Origin: Vandiemenella viatica
Taxonomy: Eukaryota > Arthropoda > Insecta > Orthoptera > Morabidae
Assembly: GCA_031002005.1 (NCBI GenBank)
Contig: JARYHS010009186.1
Coordinates: forward strand, 253,423,199-253,487,198
Reading direction: 5' to 3'
DNA length: 64,000 bases
Positions 45,111 to 56,206 of the stretch are shown here, in pieces. The first letter of the stretch is position 1, and the number at the start of each line of letters is the position of its first letter. The notes below the pieces were generated by a model that saw only the letters and a program-made list of their open reading frames with translations, had not been told where the DNA came from and made no database searches. The translations under genes and the position numbers were made by a program.

Positions 45111-45239
45111 ACAACCTCACATTTTGTGATTTTGACATTATTAAAGCTATTTTTTTATTTAATAATTGTAATTGTATATAAGTTACTAACTCTGAATTTT
45201 AAGTTCCAAGGTCAAAGCATGTCAAGATGAATATAATGA

Positions 45240-45600
45240 GATCTCTGGAAAATAAAGAACAGTCAAGATAGAGTCGAAGAAAAGATTTGGAAGGAAGAGG
45301 ACGTGTTGATTTTGGAAAGAACATGATTTCAGAGAAAAGATAAAACAGAATGGCTCGATGGGGAAGCCACAAGAATCCTGGCGGGATTAAGAAGAGGAAA
45401 ATATTAGCCTGAGGGTAGAGGGTTTAGATAAAGATAATGGAATGTGACTTTGGAAATGATAATTGTTTTGTTTAATGAAAAATATAGGAATTATGAGATA
45501 ATTAGAAAGTGTTTTATTTGATATTGAGATTGAAAAATATAGATATAGACAAAGGAATTGATTTAAAGTTTGTATGGTAAGAATTTGATTAATAATAATT
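45240..45600. repeat. Possible Repeat G relative
   Basis: ATTGAGATTGAAAAATATAG and scattered words resemble Repeat G, and the preceding AGACGAAGAAAAGATTTGGA segment resembles the part after GATAGCAAGAATATG in copy 1. Weak similarity. Confidence 0.25.
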
Positions 45601-45774
45601 TGATTTACAGCGTGAGTATCGAAATAAAACCAGCAATGGACAAAGAGGGATTAACGAAATCCTTATGTACTGGTCTGGTGCAGGAAAAATAAGCAAAAAG
45701 TATTAATTTAAAAGTATGGTAAAGTAACACTCACATGTGTTCTCCACAAAATAGAAAGGTAACGATTCAGGGTA

Positions 45775-45990
45775 CGTTACAATTTGAACAAATTACCTAG
45801 TGAAGTGATGATTTACCAAAAACGCTTAAGGAATTTAAAATTAAAATTTGTAAATCGTAAAAGTAAATGGGGGAGGAATTTAATACTCCAGTTACAAAAG
45901 AAAATTTCAAAAAAAAAGGGGGTAATTAGATGAATAGAGTGATTGCCACCGGAGCGTTAGCTCTATCGCATTTCAAATGAATTACTTTAC
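45775..45990 (+). mobile_element. LINE-A 3' end
   Basis: AATTTGAACAAATTACCTAG, AACGCTTAAGGAATTTAAAA and the 3' UTR words GATTGCCACCGGAGCG are present; the coding frame is lost. Confidence 0.65.
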
Positions 45991-47499
45991 GACAGACTGA
46001 CAGACATGATCACGAGTGTGTACTTCCCGCTTCGGCGTCGAGACAATAAGAGCGGACCATCCACACTGTTGCATTCGAGTAGACTCGTGTCCGCTCGCCG
46101 TTATTTCTGAACGGAAGCGTGGATGTCAGTCACGTGGTTGACAAGCGGAGAATTAGCAGTTTCTTCTGATTCTCGTCGTTTCAAGGTTGGAGTTTTCAAC
46201 TGCATCATTTTTCTTTTGCGTTATTTAAAATAGCAAGTAATTCAGATTCCGTTCGTGATTCACTAATCACTTCAAAGAAATCAAAATTAAATAAACCTAA
46301 ACAATCACTAAAGTGTAAAGATTTGTCAGAAAAAACATGTAGTTGAATCATTTTTTTGCGAAATGCAATATCCACTCTGTGAGTTTTACCATTTGCTTCG
46401 TCTGAGACGTAGATATGTAAGTCAGTCAAAATCGATATTCAATCATTTTCAGAATATTGAGAGCAGGATCTATTTAATAAATTTTAATTTAATGAGAAAT
46501 TTGTAAGATAGTTGTAAATGATTAGTTCTTGTCTTCTTTATCTTTAGGAAATAAAATTTTATTCAAAACAACATTCTTCTTAATAAGCAATCTTTACACA
46601 ACATACAATCAAATTCCTAAACCAATAATTACTTCAGTTTTCTCTTGACTTGCTCGTATCTTCTCTCTCCCTTTTTTTTTAAAAAAAAAAGAAAAAAAAA
46701 AAAAGCGTTTTAAATTAAATAAAAGATATATCTTCATATTTTTTCCCTTAGAAATTGTACCGCACTGGCCAGAGGCGTAAGGTTAGCATCCACACTTTAA
46801 TACAAACTATCATACATTATTTTTGATCGATATGCTTTATCCTAATCATAAAGTATGCGGAAATACTTTATTTCTGGTAAACTATACAACTCAAGGATCG
46901 TTATTAATTTCAAAACTACATATTAGTGCTTATGACGAAACTAAACGAAGCGAATGCAAAAATGGTGGAAAGGGAGAGAGAAACAGAGCGTCCTTAAATT
47001 TAATTAAAAATGAGTTGTTAATTTATTCATACTTCTAGATTTGAAATATGTTACCAGCTGTAACACTTTGAAATAAAACCTAAAATTAATAGATAGTCCC
47101 CTAAGCGTGAAAATATGTGTGTTTAAGACAATAAATATCTAATTTTTTTTAAAAAATTTAACATTCATAAACTTTTTATTTTTCTCTTCAAAAGACAAAT
47201 ATATTTTTTTCTTCTAAGTAAGTTGGCAACCCTAGGAACACTGACTAACTAACGTTCAAATTCCATTGCGAGCCCATCGATCATGTTCATAACTATCCTC
47301 AGCAAAATTTAGATAGTCATGTAATTACATCGAGACAGACGCACTATCACAAAACGCAATAGGTTGCAGAGAGATGGCAGCACGTTCCCCCCCCCCATTT
47401 TTTTGTGTTTGCAGTAAGACAGATCGTAGCTAATGACCAATGATATATCGGTGTGATTGAAAACAGCATTTTAAAACAGAAAAGGGTTATAAAGATTAT
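45991..47499. other. Unassigned AT-rich stretch
   Basis: No gene recognised. A mixed T8/A10 tract lies at 46673-46705. The 46205-46429 minus frame shows no motif. Confidence 0.4.
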
Positions 47500-47825
47500 A
47501 TATGTTTACTCTAAACCCATGTGAGAACAATTATTACCAAATCAATAGTATTATCAACAACTGATAACCAGTTAATTACTCAGAATCCATTAGTATAATC
47601 AATTTCCATCGTAAGCTCCAAATACTTATCCTCCCATGGGAATTACTGTATTTGTATGAAGTTTCCAGTTAATTTAATTGCTGCATTTGTAAACGATTTC
47701 AGCACAAAGAAAAACCATACATAATATTAGTGATTTTCAAAAACTTTGTAACTTTCCCTTTCCATACACCAAACCTATAGTACTCGTATTTTATCAGCCA
47801 TCCTTAGTTACGAAATTCGAGAAGA
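47500..47825. repeat. Repeat H, second location
   Basis: Matches 15360-15985 in order: CCCATGTGAGAA, AACCAGTTAATTACT, ATTAGTATAAT, AGAAAAACCATA and CCCTTTCCATACACCA...ATTTTATCAG. The class is unknown. Confidence 0.55.
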
Positions 47826-47869
47826 AAATTCTTTCCCAGAATAAAATGGGTTCTGAAGTAAAAACTCTA

Positions 47870-48300
47870 TCAGTTTGGATTTAAAGTTGTTAGGTTTTCA
47901 TGGGTAACATTTTATTTCTGGTGGTGGGGCATTGAATAAAGTTGCACCAGTGAATATTATCCCTTTCTGACCAATTGAGAATGACTTTTAATCTTTGTGA
48001 ATGTTATATTGTAGCTATGTATGTCAGTATTAAGACTGAAGTGTTCTGGATTTTCAACTACAAAAGATAGAAGGTATGCTATGCTGACGCCTAGATCTCT
48101 AAACAGATTTCTACATGATGCCTGTAGCCTTGCTTCGCAAATAAGGCATGTTTTTGTGATTTAAATACCTTCTGTGCTTGTGAAGAGTTTCTCCAGAATG
48201 AGATGCCATAAGTGTGTGGGAAATGAAAATATACAGTATCAACTTCCTTGTTTCTATGTTCTACGTTGCACAATTATTTTTTTAAAAAGTAATTGCTGAA
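47870..48300 (-). pseudogene. LINE-F, C-terminal region (Jockey-like)
   Basis: The minus strand reads YFHFPHTYGISFWRNSSQAQ, KVFKSQKHALFAKQGYRHHV, then YLLSFVVENPEHFSLNTDIH. The YGI.FWGNS..KKVF..QK pattern is a well-known signature just after the reverse transcriptase domain of Jockey-like LINEs. Stops and frame changes mark it as dead. Confidence 0.75.
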
Positions 48301-48377
48301 TATGTTGCTTCCAGTTCAACTTGTTTTATGTGTGTATATATACACAGAAATTTTGTAAAACTGCTTTCATTGATTGC

Positions 48378-48632
48378 TTTTTTTTTTTTTTTTAATCTTA
48401 CGGCTCTACGCCTTGTCGACGGCCAAAGTCATTAGAGACGGGATGGGACTAAAGACAAGGAAAAGGAAGGAATTCGGCCATGGCCTTTGTGATGGAAACA
48501 TCCCGGCATCCGCCGGGGGTGATTTGGGGAAACCATGGAAAAACCCAAATCTGAATGCCCGGACGGGGATTCGAACCCGCGTCCTCCCGAATGCGAGGCC
48601 AGAACGTTAACCACTCACCCACCATGCTCGGT
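48378..48632 (-). mobile_element. SINE-A, full length, minus
   Basis: A T17 run (inverse tail), GCTCTACGCCTTGTCGACGG, the full core and the head end CCACCATGCTCGGT. Inverse box B is intact (GGGGATTCGAACCC). Confidence 0.88.
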
Positions 48633-49561
48633 GCTTTTCTTTAAGATTTCATTATAGCTGTCGTTTCTTGTAGCAAATTGAAGTGACTGTTTCTTTTCTG
48701 TATTTTAAGTATTAATATATTTGCACTGAACCAACTGTTAATTTTTTTTTAGAGTATCATTTACTGTGTTTTCAACCATTTTAGAGCATGTATGCAATCT
48801 TGTTTCACTATCAAGCTGTCTGCCTGTTCAGCTTCGCTTTATACACAAATGTACATCTCGTATATGGAACAAGAGTAATAAATAAATAAATCATTTTGCA
48901 GATTGAAATGTTCTCTTCGATACAACACTTTATTGTTAGTGGTCCCGTGAAATCTCTGTGCTTGTATTCCAGTTACATCAACACTGGTCCAGTTTCCGGA
49001 AAACAATACATTCGCATTGTTGGCAGACGGAGCTGTTACACATATCGCAAAATAAAAGAGAAAAATAAACAGCCACGTACGGGCATTCGCGAGGTAGCGT
49101 CTCGGTGTTTTTCAAAAGCGTGATTTAATTAAAACGCGAAGAATTACAAGCGTAGTGCAAACAAATTATACAAAGTGAAAATACAGCGACAACTGTTTAC
49201 AGAACCACTAAAACACGACTTTTCATCAAAACTAGAAAGCAAGTAGCAAAATGCGTGCGCCGTTTTAATACTCTACAATAGCCGTATATCAGAGACTTCA
49301 AAAGACTTCCAAAGGGTTGCATTCGCGTATCATCCGCACGATTTGAAAGCAGTAAACGTGTTTACAACAACTGTCTGAGCTAAGTTTGCGATAATCCGAG
49401 GAAACAGCTACAGGAATCCTTAAGATAGAGAAACGACTGAGTGACAAAAAAGGAGATTCCTCTGACCCACTCGTACGCTGTAATTACATCAAACATTTCG
49501 ACTGCAAAAAGTAACACAATCCGACCAGTAATTTTAGCGTGAATAAACGAAAAGTGATTCT
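48633..49561. other. Unassigned
   Basis: No gene or known repeat recognised in about 0.9 kb; the open frame 48896-49123 has no motif. Confidence 0.4.
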
Positions 49562-49795
49562 ACTTCAACCATGATCACAATCTGGCATTTGATTTCAGGC
49601 ACAAGGGTGAGGGAAGATATTGTTTCGTAGATAAGGGGATCAGAGTTTAGAATAAGTTACCAAGAGAAATTAATAATTTACCAAATACGTTGAAATTTGT
49701 AGAGGGGAAAATGTAGGTGGGTACAGGAAAGGTGGACGATTGACATGTAGGAAAAATGCCACCTGGCGTGCGCTCCATTGCAATTAAACTAAACA
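49562..49795 (+). mobile_element. LINE-A 3' end
   Basis: ACCATGATCACAATCTGGCA, TTTCAGGCACAAGGGTGAGG, TTAATAATTTACCAAATACG and the 3' UTR words AAATGCCACCTGGCG; short (AATTAAACTAAA) tail. Confidence 0.7.
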
Positions 49796-50949
49796 TATAG
49801 TAGGATGTTTTTTACTCCGTTAAGTTATATAGTTCTAGGCCAAAACCGTAAATTCTTGGAATTTTTTGTTTCTCTCGCAGGCTTTTTGTATATAGTCTGT
49901 TATTAATTATTCTACAGACCCGCCTATATGAAATTAACATTTTTTTTAAAAATCGTTGTATATTTTCAGGGAAACGTTATAAACTAGTGTGAATTAATCG
50001 TGAATTGAGACCTTGCCTTAATCTTACCGTGATGTCATCGGCGTTGACGCAGCATTGCCTTGCTCAGTCACTGACGTTGATGACCGCCAGACGCAGTCTG
50101 TTCTTCAAGTTGGAAGTTCAACACGCAAGAGGGATAAATAATTTATCAGCTGTCACCACGATTGATAAGTCACTACTGTCTGACAGTAAGTTCAGAGTCA
50201 GACGCAAAACCCAATCAGATGTGCTTCTGTAGATCCTCCCGACAAGTCGTCGAGACGAGCAACACATTCCCAGAGATTACTCCGCCGTCATTCTGAGTAC
50301 ATTTTTTACTCGCGTCACCCTTTCCGACGTCCGCGGACCTAAAAGCTATCCCGAGAACGATTTATTATTCCCTTCACCCCTGCCAACTATTTATCCGTTT
50401 GACAAATCACTTCTGCTCAATTTCCTAAGTCTTCTCAAAGCATTACTTCGGAATCATGACGACCATTTGCTGACTGTGTTTGCTGTATCTGCTTCCAAAG
50501 AGGCTTCTCTGACAACTGTTTAAAACTATAGAGCCTAAACTACATCAAGACATTTTTTCTTTCTAACATTGTTGGCAGTGAGGACGATTATCAATGAATC
50601 AGGTTCACGGTATGTCCTAGGATTTTGCACGTATCGACGAGGTTACTAGCGTCGGGAGAAGACTAATGGGAAAGGAATATGCCAAAGACTTAATGAAAGA
50701 ACCATCATCGCATTTACCTGGAAAAATGAAGCCTGAATAGCCGGATGGGATACCAAACTGTCACCCTCCAGAAAGCCGCATCTGAATGTTCCCTCGACCC
50801 GTTTCTCGAACTGCATGCTTTTAGGTATAAGTACAGGATTGCAAAGGTAATACAGGTTTAGCCTAAGATATTCATCGAGTTTCAAAATACTGAAAAGTAT
50901 ACGACGTAAAAATACGAATGATACATGAAAAGCCGCTTGGTGTCTGATG
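49796..50949. other. Unassigned
   Basis: No gene or known repeat recognised. The 50646-50954 minus frame shows no motif. Confidence 0.4.
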
Positions 50950-51745
50950 TGCACACTAGATGGCAGCAGATGGACAAGATGGTGGAAAACCAGGAGAATT
51001 TTGTGTGTTGGAATATGCGAAGTTTTCTTCGGTTACGAATGTGCACTTGTGCAGCGTGCATTCGTACGAAAATACGGAAAAACTGAACCTAGTCACCACA
51101 GCATTTTACATCGAACAGACGGTGACAGCATCCGCGTACCTGGATGTGTTGCAGGTGCGGTTGTCTCGACTACTGACTCCTCCACTTTCATCCTGCAGCA
51201 GGACGGGGCTCCACCTCACTGCAGTACAGAGAACTGCCACGTCGTCGCTGGACAGGGCGCGCTGGTCCCAGTGATGTTCCTCTGTTGTCATGGCTACCTA
51301 GGTCGCCAGGTCTGACCCATGTGATTTATTCTTGTGGGGTTATGTGTGTCTGTTTTTTTTTTTTTTTTGCTTGTTTCTTTACGTCTGATCAGAGTCGTAA
51401 GAGGCGGGAAAGGACTGGAGACAAGGAACGGGTAAAAATTCGGTCATGGCCTTTTGAAGGAACATTCTTCTGGAGTGATTTGGAGAAACCATAAAAATTG
51501 CCGGACAGGGATCCGAACCCACGTCCTCCCCGAATGCGGCTGCTGTGACGTACATTGATATAAACCAGCTAACGAAACGTATCGACGAAACTGTATTATC
51601 ATTTGGATGTGTGCCTGGTGACTAATGGGGCACACACTGAACATTTATAGTAGGTACCAGAAGGTAGGTAAATTTATGTATCTTTTCATGTATCAATGAG
51701 CTTTGTAGGCCGTATACTTTTCAATACACAGTATTTTGAACCCCG
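50950..51745 (+). pseudogene. Mariner-like transposase relic split by SINE-A
   Basis: Blocks in shifting frames: FCVLEYAKFSSV and FVRKYGKTEPSH (N-terminal helix-turn-helix region), FILQQDGAPPH (second catalytic aspartate), RRWTGRAGP and LPRSPGLTHVIYSCG (third aspartate block with D to G change), then, after the SINE, YHLDVCLVTNGAHTEHL and a stop at about 51651. The segment between the helix-turn-helix and QQDGAPPH is deleted. The relic of a second copy's end is at 52363. Confidence 0.8.
51352..51540 (-). mobile_element. SINE-A, minus, inside the mariner relic
   Basis: T17 run, then TTTCTTTACGTCTGATCAGA, CGGTCATGGCCTTTTGAAGG, GGAGTGATTTGGAGAAACC and the inverse box B GGGATCCGAACCC. It ends at GAATGCGG, so the first 40 bp of the head are missing. 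Confidence 0.8.
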
Positions 51746-52362
51746 ATGAATCATTTAGGCTAATCTTGTATATTTTTATATAGAATTTGCCCTTTCTCAG
51801 AGCGCTTGGAATCTAAGACTACATACAGTACAGTCCTTTTTTCCTTCTTTTCACAGAACTTCATTTGCTGAGTTTGTTCATTTGACATCACTGTATTGGA
51901 TTGTAGGTTTGGTCGGAGTAGCGGACATTGTGCGGCATCAGTCATTTTGTGAAGTCTTCTCTGTTGCTAATGACGTATTTTGTGATCTTGAATCTTTCCT
52001 TTCAGTCATCCTATTGTGTTTTTTAATTTAAAAAATGTGGGGAATAAACGGACGAAGTACCAATGTACGCACTTGCCCTCGCGAAACGGGGTACGTGCGT
52101 GCATGGCGTACCCCCCCCCCCCCATTAATTCTACTCTAGAGCAGCTTAGGGGTAACTGCAAAAAGTCTGTATAATGTTCTTTTTACCATTAGATGGATTG
52201 AAATGGAAAAAAAATTGCTGAATTATACAGTTTTTCCCGGGGCAGATCAGAAGATGTGAACAAAAGGAAAAAAAAAACAATAAACAGAAAACAATTAACA
52301 ACTGAACAGCCTTAGTTATTGACGAAAACCTGTTTTTAAAACATTAAAAATAACAGGAACAT

Positions 52363-52545
52363 GCTATCGAAACGCATGAACGAAACTCTATTATCGTTTG
52401 GATGTGCGCCTGGTGATTAATGGCGCACACATTGAACATTTATAGTAGGTACCAAAAACTATGTAAATTTATCTATCTTTTCATGTATCATTCAGCTTTT
52501 TAGGCCGCATCCTTTTCAATACACAGCATTTGGAAACCCTATAGC
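52363..52545 (+). pseudogene. Second mariner-like C-terminus
   Basis: YRLDVRLVINGAHIEHL plus stop and the same 3' flank as 51655-51745 (TTTATAGTAGGTACCA, CTTTTCATGTATCA, CCTTTTCAATACACAG). Only the end of the element is present. Confidence 0.75.
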
Positions 52546-52639
52546 TTGTACATCATTGTTACAATAAAATTTCTCGTCTTCGGGTTTTACGACACCCGAA
52601 TTAAGAGTATGAAGTAAATCAACCGCAACATTGTGTTTT

Positions 52640-52757
52640 GCTAGGGCTTTACGCCTCATCAACGCCGAGACCATTAGAGGCTGGAGAACATTGGGTAAAA
52701 GGAACGTAAACTAATTCGACCATGGCCTTTTGAAGAACTATCTCGGGATTCCAAATA
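52640..52757 (-). mobile_element. SINE-A 3' part, minus
   Basis: GGGCTTTACGCCTCATCAAC to TCGACCATGGCCTTTTGAAG; head absent. Confidence 0.65.
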
Positions 52758-53037
52758 TGTCGCCACCCTACCAGGTGGTGAAACATTAAATACTTCTTTT
52801 ACCAAAGTCTACTCTGGTCTTGCTACTTCGCTGAGAATTCTGTAAGTCTGCACTTCCGTGGTGTTTGCACGTCTGGAACTAGCGATTGTCGGTCCGTGGT
52901 TACTGGTTTCTGCAATCACTTGTAACTGTAATTATACTTGAGTAAAATCTGAAGGGAAGGGTAACATACTTCACCGTTCAGGTGGAAACAGAATTTTATT
53001 CCGTTGTGTGTTTGATTTGTAACAATCTTGTCTGCTT

Positions 53038-53172
53038 TTTTTCCCCTGCTAATAGCTTTACGTCTCGTTGATGCCATTAGAACCAAGAAATGACTGAGAA
53101 ACAGAAAGGAATTCAGTCATGGCATTTTGAAGAAATCGCCCCTACATTCTACTGGAGTGTTTTTCATGGATG
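53038..53172 (-). mobile_element. SINE-A 3' part, minus, diverged
   Basis: TAGCTTTACGTCTCGTTGAT through AAGGAATTCAGTCATGGC to TTTTCATGGATGGTCG; head absent and heavily mutated. Confidence 0.5.
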
Positions 53173-53398
53173 GTCGAACTGATGTTGCGAGTCTGGTGAC
53201 AAGAAAAGCTTCTACAATGCTTCCTGTTCATACACTATCTCTCTTCTACTGCTAGCAAATTTCCTCCCCTTCATGCAACACACTTTTCAACACCTTTCAC
53301 CCATCTGACCCTCCGTCTTTCTTTGGGCCTCTTCCCTTTCAGCTCCATTTCCAGCATCTTCCTCTTCTCCTCTCTCATTATCTTCACTTTTTGTTTCT

Positions 53399-53485
53399 TA
53401 CTGCTTTACGCCTCGTCGACGGCTAAGGTCATTAGAGGCGGGATGGGACTGGGGACAAAGAACGGGAAGGAATTCGACCATGGAG
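53399..53485 (-). mobile_element. SINE-A 3' part, minus, abutting another copy
   Basis: TGCTTTACGCCTCGTCGACG to GGAATTCGACCATGG, where it stops and a second copy begins. Confidence 0.75.
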
Positions 53486-53487
53486 TT

Positions 53488-53724
53488 TCTTTTTTTAAAC
53501 TGCTTTACGTCTCTCAACAACGAGGTCTTTAGAGACGGGAAAGGATGGGGGCAAGGAATGGGAAGGAATTCGGCCATGGTCTTTTAAGGAAGCATCCCGG
53601 CATTTGCGAGGAGTGATTTGGGAAAACCATGGAAAACCCAAGTCTGGATGGCCGGACGGGAATTCGAACCCGCGTCCTCCCAAATGCGTCCCCAGAGCGT
53701 TACCGCTTACCCGCAACGTTCGGT
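53488..53724 (-). mobile_element. SINE-A, nearly full length, minus
   Basis: ACTGCTTTACGTCTCTCAAC, GGAATTCGGCCATGGTC, AAAACCATGGAAAACCCAAG, inverse box B GAATTCGAACCC and head end CCCGCAACGTTCGGTC. The ACGTCTCT.AACA.CGAGGTCTTTAGAGACGG variant is shared with the copy at 35199, suggesting a subfamily. Confidence 0.85.
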
Positions 53725-54609
53725 CATTTCATTACAACAATAGTTTATATCATTTCGGCCGATCTAAATTAATGAACGCCATTTTTAATCTAAATAGTAA
53801 CTGAGCAGCAGCTTGCACGTGTTCGTGCATAAGATGGGCCTTCTCGACCATAACACGCTGTATCTTTCTGAGGGTTGGAGACTACAAAAGAAGACATGAC
53901 TGCCTCCTTGAGGCAGCCCTAACACCACCACATAAAACGCGGCGTAACACATCTGATGATACAAGAAGGACGCGGCGGCAACCATTAGTGAAGAAAATCC
54001 CTGACAGCCTATCGCGAAGACACACCGACAGCGAAGTTACAACTAATCATAATGCAAGAGGAGTAAATGTCTAGCGACAAAAACTCCACTACACTCTGCT
54101 CAACGGAGCAGTTACTAGGCTGTAGGCAGGCATACCACCTGATCCTCGGGATCTGATTGGTGATTGTCGTCGGCTACCCACCTTAATTAAGGGGTCTCTA
54201 GCCTGAAGTTGGTTTGTGGACTCGGTGTCTACTTGAAGAAGCGTATGTAGCCATGCGGGGTGGAGAGCAGGGGCCCCATAATGGTGCGCGCTGCCATTAC
54301 TGGCGCATTAGCCGGAGCGCCACCTGCGCCGCACTAATCCAATCCCCGCGGGTACTATGCCGCCGCGCCGCCTCCTGATGGATTGCACTAACACACTCAG
54401 GCGCGCGCTTAAATATTCACACAGTGCGCAGCACCGGCTCCTAGGTCACAAGGCGAAACACACCCTCAGCGAGGTACTCCTACCCCACCCTTCACACAGC
54501 AATATTCTGTAGTAACTGTAGTCCCATCTCGCAGTCGGTAGGTGATTCTACGTCCTTATAATGTCCTCCCCGTTGGTTCACGTGGTTACGGTATCGTAAT
54601 AGTATGCAG
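53725..54609. other. Unassigned, CpG-dense at about 54280-54450
   Basis: The patch has GGCGCATTAGCCGGAGCGCC, CCGCCGCGCCGCCTCCTGATGG and GGCGCGCGCTTAAATATT words. No gene recognised. Confidence 0.4.
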
Positions 54610-54962
54610 ACCGAGCGTGATTCGTGAGCGATAACGCCCTGACCTCGAATTCAGAAGGACGTGGGTTCGATTACCAGTCCGGTCATCAAGATTACGGTTT
54701 CAAATCATTTCAGGCGAACGCCGGGGTAGTTGCTAGAGATGAGCAAATGAAATAAATTATCGATAAACACCGAATCAACATATGCAAAGTGTCGATATGT
54801 ATCGAGACAAATATGTCGTTATTTTTGCCTAAAGCCAGCAAACTTCTAAAACTACTCATAAAATGTATAAAAATATTAAAATTAAAGAAGTGTGAAAATC
54901 ATATAAACCTTTATTAATTTATCTATTTTTACAATCAATCAACCAGTATTCATCTGATGAAT

Positions 54963-55549
54963 GGAACGATAATTGTGTAAGAATTAATGGTAAAGCGTGG
55001 AAGGGAAAAGATGACCAAGACCACAATCTGGCACTCGAGTTCAGACACAAGGGTGCAGGGAGATTCTCTTTTTTGGGTAAGGTTTTCAGGGATTGGAATA
55101 AGTTAGCAAGAGAAATTATGAATAATTTATTAAAAAAGTAGAAAGAATTGAAAGTTGAAATTTGTAGAGGGCAACTGTAGATGGGTGTATTTTTATTTTT
55201 TATTTTTTTTTTGCTTGGGCTTTACGCCTCGTCCACAGCGTGGTCATTAGAGGCGGGATTGGATGGGGGACAAGGCACGGGAAGGAATTCGGCCATGGCC
55301 TTTTTGAAGGAAGCATCCCGGCATTCACCTGGAGTGATCTGGGAAAACCATGGAAGACCGAAATCTGAATGCCCGGACGAGGATTCGAACCGGCGTCCTC
55401 CCGAATGGGAGGCCAGAACGCTAACCGTTCACCCACCACGCTAGGTAGAGATGGGTGTAGGGAGGGGAGGGGTGGGGTGGGGGGGGAGGAAGGGTGTGTA
55501 GGGAAATTGCCACCGGAGCGTGCGCTTCATTGAAAATTAAAGATGTAGA
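54963..55549 (+). mobile_element. LINE-A 3' end inside the hAT element
   Basis: Family words GCGTGGAAGGGAAAAGATGA, CACAATCTGGCACTCGAGTT and AGGGATTGGAATAAGTTAGC, then, after a SINE, GGGAAATTGCCACCGGAGCG and GCTTCATTGAAAATTAAAG. The coding frame is broken. Confidence 0.75.
55190..55448 (-). mobile_element. SINE-A, full length, minus, 11-bp target duplication
   Basis: AGATGGGTGTA occurs at 55179-55189 and 55449-55459, within the LINE-A 3' UTR. T-rich inverse tail, full core, inverse box B GAGGATTCGAACC and head end CCACCACGCTAGGT. It is the youngest layer of the nest. Confidence 0.92.
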
Positions 55550-56206
55550 TATCAAAAGAACTGCAGAAGCCACTCTTTCGGGCGACACAGGTATTTCGTC
55601 AAGCATCAACTTATATTTACCAACTTAAAAAAAAACTTGAAAAAGGAGCTGTTAATTTACGTCAACCCTCAGCGTCGCAACACGGATGCTTAATCAATAT
55701 TCTTCAACTTTATTAGAAATTATCTAGCCGAATAACATTCGAAACACGTTATCAAAGAAATGACGTTAACATTAATGTTAAACTGTTAACTTTTAACGTC
55801 TTTTTTAAACCTGTTAATCGTTGATGGAAAACTGTTAAATTACGACGAATTCACTTTTTTAAGACACGTTCAGATCAGATACGTATGTATATTTATCCAA
55901 TAAATATGCGCAACATGAAATTGGATACTGATTAGTGTTGGTAAAAAAATATTGAATTTGTACTTATTGATACTCCAAATAAAATATCGACTTTTTGTTA
56001 TATCGAAAATAAAAATATCGACAGTAAATTTCGATTAATTTATGAAAAATATCGATATTTAGATACATCGATAATCGATATATTTTGCCCAAGCATAATA
56101 GTTCCTTTAAAAAAAAATCGAATTTCTTACCGTTACTTGCATCTAATCCCTTACCCCTTCTAACGCTATTGATGTTGAAAAGGCGGAAACCCCTAATCAG
56201 AAAAAA

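Larger units (their letters stand above)
54734..56097. mobile_element. Non-autonomous hAT-type element, copy 2, itself interrupted
   Basis: Flanked by GTAGTTGC (54726-54733) and ATAGTTCC (56098-56105), a diverged 8-bp duplication. Ends TAGAGATGAGCAAA and (inverse) TATGCTTGGGCAAA. The body matches copy 1 at 40952-41793 on both sides of a LINE-A insertion. Confidence 0.8.
54610..56206 (+). mobile_element. SINE-A split by a hAT element
   Basis: The head and core (54610-54733, box B variant GGTTCGATTACC) stop at GGGGTAGTTGC. The 3' part resumes at 56098 (ATAGTTCCTTTAAAAAAAAA, TCGAATTTCTTACCG, TTCTAACGCTATTGATGTTG) and ends near an A6 run at 56206. The interrupting element is 54734-56097. Confidence 0.8.

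Noticed and set aside
3062..55448. Genuine tRNA genes at box B sites
   Set aside because: All good box B sites sit in SINE heads followed by SINE bodies; cloverleaf stems are degraded, so none is called as a tRNA.
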